A stretch of DNA of 25,222 bases, taken from Bacillota bacterium. GTDB lineage: Bacteria; Bacillota; Bacilli; Alicyclobacillales; SLC66. The DNA lies in assembly GCA_021821185.1 (NCBI GenBank), contig JAKACU010000019.1, forward strand, positions 1-25,222. Direction: 5' to 3'. Numbering within the stretch: the first letter of the stretch is position 1; every line of letters starts with the position of its first letter. The notes beneath the pieces are model-generated. The model searched no databases and was not told where the DNA came from. It worked only from the letters and a program-made list of their open reading frames with translations. A program made the position numbers and the translations under genes. This document shows positions 1 to 6,695 of this stretch, in pieces.

Positions 1-967
1 GGTAGCTGATCCGGCCAACCCTGAAGCGTTGCCTGCCATTACCATTGAAGAGCCTTCCTTACAAATGACGTTCGTGGTTAATGATAGCCCTCTTGCAGGG
101 CGCGAGGGTACCTTTGTAACATCTCGCAAATTACGCGACCGTTTGTACGCAGAGTTGGAGCGTGACGTGAGTTTACGCATAGAAGATACAGAATCAACCG
201 ATGCTTGGCTGGTCTCAGGACGTGGTGAATTGCATTTGTCGATTCTTATTGAAACAATGCGTCGTGAAGGCTACGAACTACAAGTATCGAAACCTCGGGT
301 TATTCTCAAGGAAGATGAAAATGGAGCTTCTTTGGAACCGATCGAACACTTGGTGATCGACGTGCCTGAAGAGTACGTGGGTACTGTCATGGATCGACTT
401 GGTATGCGCCGGGCAGAATTGTTGCACATGGCACCGGGTACATCTGGCACGCGGCTTGAATTTAACGTTCCTGCGCGTGGTTTGATCGGGTTTCGTTCAG
501 AACTTTTAACGGCAACTCGAGGCTATGGCATTATGCACCATACGTATATTCGTCACGAACGCTATAAAGGTGATATCCCAAGTCGAACAACAGGTGTTCT
601 TGTCGCCACGGAATCTGGTTTGACGACAGGCTATGCTATCGCATCGTTAGAAGATCGAGGTACGATGTTTGTTACGCCAGGTACTATGGTGTATCCCGGA
701 ATGGTGGTCGGAGAACATGCTCGCGACAACGATCTTGCTGTGAACGTCTGCCGCGAAAAGCACATGTCAAATGTACGATCAGCGACAAAAGATGAAGCTA
801 TTCGTCTTAAATCGCCGAGAATACTTTCATTAGAAGAAGCACTGGAGTATCTTGGTGATGATGAATATTGTGAAATCACACCGAAAAGTATTCGTTTGCG
901 CAAAAAAATTCTTGATAAGACAGAACGTGGACGTGCTGAAAAAGCCACTTCTGCTCGCGAAAACTAA
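1..967 (+). CDS. typA: Translational GTPase TypA/BipA, C-terminal half (5' end outside window)
   Basis: TypA (BipA) is a ribosome-binding GTPase of the EF-G/LepA class that supports 50S assembly and growth under stress. The reading frame is open from base 2 and ends with TAA at 965-967, giving about 321 residues of a protein that is usually just over 600 long. The G domain is therefore outside the window. What remains covers the end of the beta-barrel domain, the EF-G-like domains III and V, and the TypA-specific C-terminal domain. Recognisable family stretches are SPLAGREGTFVTSRKLRDRL, GRGELHLSILIETMRREGYE and FNVPARGLIGFRSELLTATR. The tail is rich in Lys, Arg and Glu. The TTG at 29 is internal and not a start. 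Its stop overlaps the convergent reductase gene by 4 bases. Identity is very secure. Confidence 0.96.
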   Translation, partial: VADPANPEALPAITIEEPSLQMTFVVNDSPLAGREGTFVTSRKLRDRLYAELERDVSLRIEDTESTDAWLVSGRGELHLSILIETMRREGYELQVSKPRVILKEDENGASLEPIEHLVIDVPEEYVGTVMDRLGMRRAELLHMAPGTSGTRLEFNVPARGLIGFRSELLTATRGYGIMHHTYIRHERYKGDIPSRTTGVLVATESGLTTGYAIASLEDRGTMFVTPGTMVYPGMVVGEHARDNDLAVNVCREKHMSNVRSATKDEAIRLKSPRILSLEEALEYLGDDEYCEITPKSIRLRKKILDKTERGRAEKATSAREN

Positions 968-1737
968 ATTACCAAACCTCCGTTTGGACTAATAATCTGG
1001 CCAGTCAGAAAGGAACTTTCTGGACTGGCCAGAAATAGTACGGTATGCGCGACATCTTCTGGTGTTCCAAGTCTGCCTAAAGGAGTTTCTTCGCGGATTT
1101 TTTGTATGTCTTCTTCGCTGTATACACTCATCATGTCGGTTGATATAGCACCTGGGGCTACCGCATTAACCGTGATTCCTGTACTGCCAAGTTCTTTGGC
1201 AAGAGCTTTGGTGAATGCGATCACCCCGCCTTTAGCGGCAGAGTAAGCGACTTCACACGAACCGCCAACCATTCCCCAAATCGAGCTGATGTTGATGATG
1301 CGGCCTTGTTGCGCCTGAAGCATGGCGGGCAAAGCCTTTTTGGTGCACAAAAAAGGGCCTTTTAAATTGACTCCAATAAGATCTTCAAAATCTTTTTCGG
1401 ATGTGTCGATGAAAAGATCGGATTGTGCCTTGCCGGCATTGTTGACAAGTATGGTAATGGGCCCTATGTGGCGCGTGGTTTGGGCAAAGAGATGGTCAAC
1501 ATCGGATGCCTTCGATACGTCACCTGCAACGGCAATTGCATGTATGTCAAAAAGCTCACACTGTGAAACGATTTCTTGTGCTTTACTTGCTTGTGTGAGA
1601 TAGTTGACGGCAATATTTGCCCCAGCTTTAGCCAATGTGGTTGCAATGGCGGCTCCAATGCCGCGCGATGCTCCGGTTATAAGTGCCGTTTGACCAAAAA
1701 GAGGACGAGTTGTCGAAAAACTACGTATGTTTGCCAT
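964..1737 (-). CDS. SDR-family NAD(P)H reductase, YmfI-like (putative EF-P 5-aminopentanone reductase)
   Basis: This is a classical short-chain dehydrogenase of 257 residues counted from the ATG at 1737. It shows the cofactor motif TGASRGIG (about residues 21-28), NNAG (99-102), and a catalytic Ser152-Tyr165-Lys169 triad in a Rossmann fold. The general family is FabG-like. The stretch SSIWGMVGGSCEV just before the catalytic Tyr resembles Bacillus YmfI, which reduces the 5-aminopentanone group on elongation factor P, more than it resembles ordinary FabG. That specific assignment is inference from remembered family sequence. An in-frame TTG at 1743 is only 5 bases after the GGGAGG ribosome site. 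The ATG at 1737 is 11 bases after it, a spacing seen for several neighbours, so I prefer the ATG. The gene stands alone, with no fatty-acid or EF-P genes beside it. Confidence 0.8.
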   Translation of the reverse strand: MANIRSFSTTRPLFGQTALITGASRGIGAAIATTLAKAGANIAVNYLTQASKAQEIVSQCELFDIHAIAVAGDVSKASDVDHLFAQTTRHIGPITILVNNAGKAQSDLFIDTSEKDFEDLIGVNLKGPFLCTKKALPAMLQAQQGRIINISSIWGMVGGSCEVAYSAAKGGVIAFTKALAKELGSTGITVNAVAPGAISTDMMSVYSEEDIQKIREETPLGRLGTPEDVAHTVLFLASPESSFLTGQIISPNGGLVI

Positions 1738-1761
1738 GATCAAGTAAACCTCCCGGAAGCG

Positions 1762-1770
1762 AGTATACCA
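1762..1770 (-). promoter_or_regulatory. Candidate extended -10 promoter for the SDR gene
   Basis: On the minus strand the bases read TGGTATACT, which is a TGn extension followed by TATACT (5 of 6 matches to TATAAT). It lies 19-33 bases upstream of the likely start, just before the ribosome site. No good -35 element is visible, which is typical of extended -10 promoters. This is a sequence match only. Confidence 0.35.
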
Positions 1771-1810
1771 CTTTTGGCAAACTTACGAAGACGAATGGAG
1801 GACTATTAGC

Positions 1811-2197
1811 ATGCATCGACGTATCATGCATTCCATGTTGTGGACGGTATTGGCCAGTAGTTTGCTTTTGACTGGTTGTTCTCTTGGTCAGGTTCCGGCG
1901 GCGACTCCTGCGAAAGGGCCATATCAAGTTGTTCATGTTACTGCCCGAAATTTTCAGTGGCAAATGAGCAACACGAACCTCAAATCTGGCGAAAATGTAA
2001 AATTTATCGTCACTTCGAGTCAAGGTGTACACGGATTTTCGATCAAGGGCACCGCGATATCGAGCGCCGTAGGACAAGGAGAAGTTCCTGTGATCGTGTA
2101 CTGGACTGACCCCCCGAAAGGAACGTACGTGGTTCAGTGCAATGTGTATTGCGGTACAGGGCATGATTCGATGCAAAAGACATTTACGGTCAGTTGA
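1811..2197 (+). CDS. Stand-alone CuA cupredoxin lipoprotein (cytochrome oxidase subunit II-like domain)
   Basis: The protein has 128 residues and begins with a lipoprotein signal whose lipobox LLTGC places the lipidated cysteine at residue 23. The mature part is a single cupredoxin domain like the extracytoplasmic domain of cytochrome c oxidase subunit II. All CuA ligands are visible: His74 (in GVHGFSI), Cys110, Cys114, His118 and Met121 in CNVYCGTGHDSM. The residue between the two cysteines that is Glu in aa3-type subunits, where it touches the Mg site, is Val here. Thermus ba3 oxidase has Gln there, so ba3-type subunits are the closer comparison. The two transmembrane helices of a normal subunit II are absent, as are oxidase subunits I and III in the window. 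A role in binding or delivering copper, or as an electron carrier outside the membrane, is inference. The start has GGAGG 9 bases upstream. The 3' end overlaps the convergent gene by 8 bases. Confidence 0.85.
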   Translation: MHRRIMHSMLWTVLASSLLLTGCSLGQVPAATPAKGPYQVVHVTARNFQWQMSNTNLKSGENVKFIVTSSQGVHGFSIKGTAISSAVGQGEVPVIVYWTDPPKGTYVVQCNVYCGTGHDSMQKTFTVS

Positions 2198-2444
2198 GTG
2201 TAGTCATATCGCGATCGATAGCTCGTTTCATACGTTCCAATTGAGCATCCACGAGGATGTCTTCGACCTCTTCTTTAACGATTGCGATCAATCGTTTGGT
2301 CTCAGTAAGAGACAGAGCTACACCTTCTTGCAAAACACGGCCTGTCTGTCGATAATTACGGCGTACTGCCGGCCATAGCCAAACACCAAGCAGAGCGATG
2401 CCTGCCCCGAGAAGCAATCCTTGTACTGGTGCCATTTGTTTCAT
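2190..2444 (-). CDS. Small membrane-anchored hypothetical protein with amphipathic helix
   Basis: I do not recognise a named family. The 84-residue protein has one hydrophobic helix near the N-terminus (about residues 8-24, ending in WLWP). A basic stretch follows, then a long charged and probably helical tail rich in Glu, Lys and Arg. The overall plan resembles YtxH-type small envelope proteins, but no diagnostic motif is present. A GTG at 2453 would lie within 1-2 bases of the AAGGAGG site, which is too close. The ATG at 2444 has the site 10 bases upstream, so it is taken as the start. The gene diverges from the gene at 2578 across about 130 bases and overlaps the end of the CuA gene. Length, start signal and helix pattern support a real gene, but its function is unknown. 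Confidence 0.65.
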   Translation of the reverse strand: MKQMAPVQGLLLGAGIALLGVWLWPAVRRNYRQTGRVLQEGVALSLTETKRLIAIVKEEVEDILVDAQLERMKRAIDRDMTTLN

Positions 2445-2577
2445 TGTGACCACTCCTCCTTGGCGTTAGCCTGTGCAAAGAAGCTGAAAACATGTGCAGT
2501 TATATGATTGTATGTCAGCCACTAAGCTGGGAACGCTAGGGTGAGTAACGCACAATGATAGGTGTGGGGGGTTCAAA

Positions 2578-3183
2578 ATGGCCTTTAAGATGTGGCGACT
2601 TGATAATCCTGCAAGTTGGATTGCTTTAGGAGCAGTTGCGCTGTTAGCTTCTCCAACGGTTAGAAAAGCTTTGCGATCGGTCACGGTATCAGCTACGGTT
2701 GGCGTTTTGAAGTTAGGTGATAGCGTGAAAGACATGGGCACCAAAGTGAATCATCAAACGCAAAATGTTGTCTCTGAAGCCATAGAAAAGCGTGATACTT
2801 GGCGCGCGCAAACAGACTCGCCAAATTGGGTGCGCGACGCGGTTATAAAAGGTGTGGCCTCAACCATGGGTGCGGCTGATACAGTCACGCAAGGTGCGAA
2901 AAATTGGTACCAACAAGTGCGCAGAGACGTAGCAACAGAGGTGGGCGACGTTGGTGCAGTCGGTACATCTGACAACCATTTACTTCCTGAAAACCTGTTG
3001 CCTAAAAATGTGCAAAACGTTGCACCCACACAGGCATCTAACCAGAACGTGCCAGGCGATTTTGCAGCCAGAAATACGACTATGATGAGCACCTTTCGCG
3101 ATGACGTTTTTTCCATAGGTGCCGAATTTAAACCTGAATATGAACGCATGGCCAATTTGATTCGTCCTCATACTGACGCGTAG
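2578..3183 (+). CDS. Hypothetical protein with N-terminal hydrophobic helix
   Basis: The protein has 201 residues and no family I can name. Residues about 13-25 (SWIALGAVALLAS) form a short hydrophobic helix that could anchor or insert in the membrane. The next hundred residues are alternating polar and apolar and probably helical, and contain Trp-rich spots (NWV, NWY). Residues about 125-165 are low in hydrophobicity and rich in Asn, Gln, Pro and Ala, which suggests a flexible linker before a short helical C-terminus. A G-run (GGGGGG) lies 5 bases upstream of the ATG as a ribosome site. A strong hairpin terminator follows the stop codon. The gene is divergent from the small membrane gene at 2190-2444 and may share its promoter region. 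It has no visible enzymatic motif. Confidence 0.7.
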   Translation: MAFKMWRLDNPASWIALGAVALLASPTVRKALRSVTVSATVGVLKLGDSVKDMGTKVNHQTQNVVSEAIEKRDTWRAQTDSPNWVRDAVIKGVASTMGAADTVTQGAKNWYQQVRRDVATEVGDVGAVGTSDNHLLPENLLPKNVQNVAPTQASNQNVPGDFAARNTTMMSTFRDDVFSIGAEFKPEYERMANLIRPHTDA

Positions 3184-3207
3184 ACATCTATCCGTACCAA
3201 AGCAAAT

Positions 3208-3240
3208 CGCGTGGGTCTTCTAAAGAGACCCACGCGTTTA
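3208..3240 (+). terminator. Rho-independent terminator between convergent genes
   Basis: An 11-base perfect stem (3208-3218 with 3226-3236, arm CGCGTGGGTCT) closes a 7-base loop and is followed by TTTATTTT on the plus strand. It ends the gene at 2578-3183. The T-run overlaps the stop codon of the minus-strand gene at 3238. On the minus strand the hairpin is followed by a weaker T-rich stretch, so it may act in both directions. Confidence 0.85.
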
Positions 3241-4473
3241 TTTTGTCTCAAAAAATCCATCGGCCTGTGACAACATCAGTAAAGAAAATATGTCTGAAGC
3301 GAGATTGACCTTTTTATCGGCCGCTCCTAGAAATGTACAGACAACAGCCGTTGTATTAAAAAGAAATGTGTTTTTCAACAACCACCTCATTTTCTCATGC
3401 ATCAGGTGTGAAAGTTGATAAGTCTGTTGCCATTGTTTCATGGTGCCTTGTAAAAGCAACGTGTCTCCTTGTCGTTGATGAATGGGAAGCATCGGTATGG
3501 CGGGATCACAAAGGATAACTTGACGTAAAGGTGTTATCGCTTTACGTTGCAGCGCGCAAAAGTGGGCAATGCGTTCATCGCCTTTTTCACGTATATACAT
3601 GACTGTTTGTACATCGGCTAGGTCAAATAAGTCCATGCCTGTTTGCATCGGGATAAATTGACAGTTTTCGTGGGTCGTCACTTCCCCGTGGTTGAGTAGG
3701 TACTTTGCGCTTAGTAGCACTGGCCTAGGGTTGCCCGCGAGCAAAAGGGCACTTGCGATGCGAGGATTTCTTGTGATCACAAGGGTGCCAAAAGCGAGTG
3801 GGAAAATGAGACGAGAGGTGTTTTTCGCATAGGCTGTAACCCGAGCTGGTTCGATGTTATCTTGATCCAGTAAGGCAACGCGTTCTCCTGCCTTCAAACT
3901 GGCAGACAGAGTATTGTTACGCTTTTTGTATGCATTAAAACTTAACCAAAACAACATCGCAAAAACCGAATGGGATTCTCGTAAAAAAGCAAGTCCTAAG
4001 GCGCTCATGCTCAAAAAGGTATCATCATTGACACCGATCTGTTTGCTAAAAGCGGCAACACGAGATCGTAACCCAGGATACCCGCTAAATGCTGAAAGGA
4101 TTGTAGAAAGTTCAAAGATCACGAAGTTGTCAGCCCACACGGATCGACCAAGCAGATATCTTCGTACAAGCAATGCAATTGATAAAGAAACAGGGAGCAA
4201 CATAAACATTTTATGACGATGTACCTTATAGGCCAGCAAGGAGGCGTGGCGGTCGTCACGGCCTTTTATACGGTCGATTAGCGCGCTGATCTGCCAAGCG
4301 GTGATTTGTCTGTCATCGTATTGAATTTTTAAACGACTCGACGCCGTACTTGCGCGAACAGACACAACACCTTCAACCATAGGCAATAAAGCTTCCCAAA
4401 ACTCGCCCTCGGCATCTTCATTCAACTGAGGTATGCGTATCCGCAATGTGCGATAACATGAGATGTCAGTCAA
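3238..4473 (-). CDS. Catalytically empty P1B-type ATPase-like membrane protein
   Basis: The protein has 411 residues from the chosen TTG start and reads as the membrane scaffold of a heavy-metal P-type ATPase without its engine. Residues about 9-68 resemble a heavy-metal-associated (HMA) fold but have no CxxC. Hydrophobic helices follow from about residue 88. GNPRPVLLSA (247-256) aligns with the metal-site helix normally containing CPC, with Asn-Pro-Arg in its place. About 45 residues later TVMYIREKG (290-298) sits where DKTGT should be, so the phosphorylated Asp is missing. The actuator segment is cut to about 40 residues with no TGE motif, and the nucleotide domain is largely gone. Two C-terminal helices remain. 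The frame is open and intact, so this is not a simple pseudogene. An upstream extension to 4689 would overlap comFB. The TTG at 4473 has an AGGGGGG site 6 bases before it. Metal binding, regulation or another role cannot be decided from sequence. Confidence 0.7.
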   Translation of the reverse strand: MTDISCYRTLRIRIPQLNEDAEGEFWEALLPMVEGVVSVRASTASSRLKIQYDDRQITAWQISALIDRIKGRDDRHASLLAYKVHRHKMFMLLPVSLSIALLVRRYLLGRSVWADNFVIFELSTILSAFSGYPGLRSRVAAFSKQIGVNDDTFLSMSALGLAFLRESHSVFAMLFWLSFNAYKKRNNTLSASLKAGERVALLDQDNIEPARVTAYAKNTSRLIFPLAFGTLVITRNPRIASALLLAGNPRPVLLSAKYLLNHGEVTTHENCQFIPMQTGMDLFDLADVQTVMYIREKGDERIAHFCALQRKAITPLRQVILCDPAIPMLPIHQRQGDTLLLQGTMKQWQQTYQLSHLMHEKMRWLLKNTFLFNTTAVVCTFLGAADKKVNLASDIFSLLMLSQADGFFETK

Positions 4474-4596
4474 GGAATTCCCCCCTTTTTTATGAGGGTA
4501 GTATGCCCGGTGTGCTCTTAGTTGCGCCAAGTGTTTTGTTATGATACCGTAAAATTTAATCATAGTTTTATCAGGTATGTATATGGGGGGCTTACC

Positions 4597-4857
4597 ATGC
4601 TTTGCAATGTAATGGAAGAAATGGCCCGCGAGACCTTGGATGACCTTATTTCCGAATCGTACACAGGTTGCACATGTGAACTCTGTCAAAATGACATGCT
4701 GGCTATTGCACTAAATCGCTTGCCTCCTCAGTACAGTTCAACGCCTACCGGTGAATTGTATGTGAAGGCTCGTTTATTTGCATCTCAGTGGCGTGTGGAT
4801 GTCGTTCGCGAACTGACGTATGCCATGGAGATTGTGACAAAAACGTGCAGGCATTGA
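4597..4857 (+). CDS. comFB: ComFB-family late competence protein
   Basis: This 86-residue protein matches the ComFB family. It starts with an NVMEE helix, has a cysteine cluster (Cys25, Cys27, Cys30), and carries the family signature ALNRLPPQYSSTPTGELYVK. ComFB is encoded in the B. subtilis comF operon, where its role in DNA uptake is small or unclear. ComFB proteins have more recently been reported as cyclic-di-GMP receptors, first in cyanobacteria. Zinc or other metal binding by the cysteines is inference. The ATG at 4597 has GGGGGG 6 bases upstream. An in-frame ATG at 4522 would add 25 residues not seen in the family. There is no comFA or comFC beside it. Instead it diverges from the ATPase-like gene and precedes bshC by about 80 bases. 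Confidence 0.88.
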   Translation: MLCNVMEEMARETLDDLISESYTGCTCELCQNDMLAIALNRLPPQYSSTPTGELYVKARLFASQWRVDVVRELTYAMEIVTKTCRH

Positions 4858-4871
4858 GAAACTATAGATTC

Positions 4872-4901
4872 TTTACTTTTTGTAGTGTACTTTCATATAG
4901 T
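4872..4901 (+). promoter_or_regulatory. Candidate sigma-A promoter for bshC
   Basis: TTTACT at 4872-4877 (4 of 6 to TTGACA) and TATAGT at 4896-4901 (5 of 6 to TATAAT) are 18 bases apart. They end 37 bases before the bshC start in an AT-rich gap. This is a consensus match without experimental support. Confidence 0.4.
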
Positions 4902-4938
4902 GTGGTTCTTGGAATTTGATGCGAGGAGATTTGCTTGA

Positions 4939-6573
4939 ATGGACGTTTGGTATGAGAAAAAAACAACCGGCAATCCCTTAACAGATGCTTACTTACGTGG
5001 TGATTCCCTCGTGGCTGACCTATATGACTATCCGTCGTCAGGACATCAGACGTTGCATAATCGCGCAAATGAGCTTGATCTAAAGTATGAAGATTACCGA
5101 CGTGAACAAGTCGTATTGGCTATTTCGCAATATATGCAACGTATTGTTCCTGACTCGCCAGCTGTGTCTACTTTATTGGATAAGTTTTCACAAAATAACT
5201 GTGTTGCCGTCGTGACTGGTCAACAAGCAGGATTATTTACCGGACCTTTGTATACGTTGTATAAAGCAATGTCATGTGTTGTCCTGGCCAAAGAATATGA
5301 GACGCTTTTACGCCGTCCGGTGGTGCCCGTGTTTTGGATTGCGACGGAAGATCATGACTTTGATGAAGTAGCTTCTGCATATTACGTTTTAGATACTGGC
5401 GATCTAGCCAGATCCCACTTACACGAACGGCCACCACTGCGAACTCCTGTAGGGAAGCACGATATTAGTCGCGCTGAGTTTATACGCCTGATGAATGAAC
5501 TTTCCGTTTCGCTTCCAGAAGGTACCTATCGTGAGGATGTTTTACATGATATCGATAACGCTTATCGTGCAACAGCTAATATGGGAGACTTTTTTGCCAA
5601 GCTCTTAACGACATGGCTAAAAGATCTTCCTATGTTGCTGATCAATCCGCTTTGCAAGGAATTCCGTGAACCTGTACGGGATGCTTTTTCGCTCGTTCTT
5701 GATCACCCCTCACAGTTCCGTGATGCTGCACTTTTTGGCGCTCGACAGGTGGTTTCAAAAGGATACACACCACAAGTGGAGGTGCCCACGCAACATAGCC
5801 TCCTTTATTTGATTGATGAAGGAAGACGTTGCGCATTAGATATAGACCCTGAACAAAAAGAGCGGTTCATTATTCGTGATTCGGGTAAACACATGACGAC
5901 AATCCAATTAAAAGAGCGTCTCGAGGTGTCTCCTCAGGATTTCTCAGCGGGTGTGTTGTACCGGCCCGTCGTACAAGAGTTTCTATTGCCTGTTTTGACT
6001 TATGTGGGCGGTGGTGCAGAAATTGCCTATCATGGTATGATGAAACAGATTTTTCATGCGGCTTCTCGGAAAATGCCACCGCTACGTCTGCGCCAGCGCA
6101 TTTGTGCAATTCCTCGAAGAGTTTCCCGAGCTTTACGTCATTACGAGGTTGATCTAAGCGATGCTTTAGCTAAAGATGTACTAGAAGATATCTTGTGTCG
6201 AGAATTCACACCGTCGATTGATGATGTGATGCAGTCGTTGCAGCAAGAAGTTATGCAATCCATTCAGACACGTCTATCGTACTTTATGACGATCGATAAG
6301 GATTTGCAAAAAGCTGTTTTACGCACGGAATACGCTTTGCGTCAAGATTTGGCGCGGTTACAAGGAAGGGCGCACAAAACATTGCGTCGCAATCGATCAG
6401 AAGTCGTTCATGCCTTAACGATGGTTCATACTTGGTTGCGTCCAAAAGAGACAGAACAAGAGCGTGTATTGTCTCCATTGTCGTTATTGACAAAGTACGG
6501 ATTGGCATGGTTACCCCAGTTAGCGGCTCGTCCATCACCACAGTGGGATGAAATTGTTTATCTACGTTGGTAA
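4939..6573 (+). CDS. bshC: Bacillithiol biosynthesis cysteine-adding enzyme BshC
   Basis: BshC adds cysteine to glucosaminyl-malate, the last step in making bacillithiol, the main low-molecular-weight thiol of many Bacilli. The 544-residue length fits the family (about 540). Recognisable family segments include VTGQQAGLFTGPLYTLYKAM near residues 93-112, PVFWIATEDHDFDEV near 130-145, and the YVGGGAEIAYHG motif in the second half. A helical coiled region follows near residues 430-500. The start ATG at 4939 has AGGAG 10 bases upstream. Bacillus has the same arrangement (yllA/bshC before mraZ/yllB), so the neighbourhood supports the call. The gene has its own candidate promoter and a strong terminator, so it probably forms a separate transcription unit from the dcw cluster. 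It is cytoplasmic, with no membrane segments. Confidence 0.96.
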   Translation: MDVWYEKKTTGNPLTDAYLRGDSLVADLYDYPSSGHQTLHNRANELDLKYEDYRREQVVLAISQYMQRIVPDSPAVSTLLDKFSQNNCVAVVTGQQAGLFTGPLYTLYKAMSCVVLAKEYETLLRRPVVPVFWIATEDHDFDEVASAYYVLDTGDLARSHLHERPPLRTPVGKHDISRAEFIRLMNELSVSLPEGTYREDVLHDIDNAYRATANMGDFFAKLLTTWLKDLPMLLINPLCKEFREPVRDAFSLVLDHPSQFRDAALFGARQVVSKGYTPQVEVPTQHSLLYLIDEGRRCALDIDPEQKERFIIRDSGKHMTTIQLKERLEVSPQDFSAGVLYRPVVQEFLLPVLTYVGGGAEIAYHGMMKQIFHAASRKMPPLRLRQRICAIPRRVSRALRHYEVDLSDALAKDVLEDILCREFTPSIDDVMQSLQQEVMQSIQTRLSYFMTIDKDLQKAVLRTEYALRQDLARLQGRAHKTLRRNRSEVVHALTMVHTWLRPKETEQERVLSPLSLLTKYGLAWLPQLAARPSPQWDEIVYLRW

Positions 6574-6575
6574 AA

Positions 6576-6618
6576 AAAATCCTGCTTCCCGTAAAGGGAG
6601 GCAGGATTTTAGCTTTTA
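6576..6618 (+). terminator. bshC rho-independent terminator
   Basis: A 15-base stem (6576-6590 with 6596-6610, one T-G wobble) closes the loop GTAAA and is followed by a T-rich stretch (AGCTTTTA). It starts 3 bases after the bshC stop. The descending arm also contains the -35 of the putative sigma-H promoter for mraZ. Confidence 0.88.
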
Positions 6619-6629
6619 TAACAGAATAT
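6601..6629 (+). promoter_or_regulatory. Putative sigma-H promoter of the mraZ-dcw cluster
   Basis: GCAGGATTT at 6601-6609 matches the Bacillus sigma-H -35 consensus RnAGGAwWW at every position. ACAGAATAT at 6621-6629 matches the -10 RnnGAATww at every position. The 11-base spacer is within the known 11-12 range. The spacing and sequence resemble what I recall of the B. subtilis spoVG promoter. Transcription would start near 6634-6636, at the first MraZ box. A TATAAA at 6627-6632 could serve as a sigma-A -10 but has no good -35. The consensus is established for B. subtilis; its use here is inference. Confidence 0.5.
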
Positions 6630-6635
6630 AAACGT

Positions 6636-6686
6636 AAAAGTGGAGCGTTGTGGGGCGATGTGGGTTAAAGTGCAGGGAAGGTGGCG
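6636..6686 (+). promoter_or_regulatory. MraZ operator: GTGG boxes at 10-base spacing
   Basis: GTG cores occur at 6640, 6650, 6660 and 6670, exactly 10 bases apart, and again at 6682. Four of the five are GTGG. The first and fourth are preceded by AAA, giving the AAAGTGG-type box known for MraZ in Mycoplasma and similar to the TGGG repeats bound by E. coli MraZ. The array covers the predicted transcript start and reaches the ribosome site, so it fits autorepression. Confidence 0.75.
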
Positions 6687-6695
6687 TGACTCGTT

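Noticed and set aside
1811..2197. Annotation as full cytochrome c oxidase subunit II
   Set aside because: It is far too short, lacks the transmembrane hairpin and has no oxidase genes near it.
4474..4689. Upstream 72-codon extension of the minus-strand ATPase-like gene
   Set aside because: It would overlap comFB divergently, lacks a ribosome site and is unlike the HMA-type start. The TTG at 4473 has a strong site.
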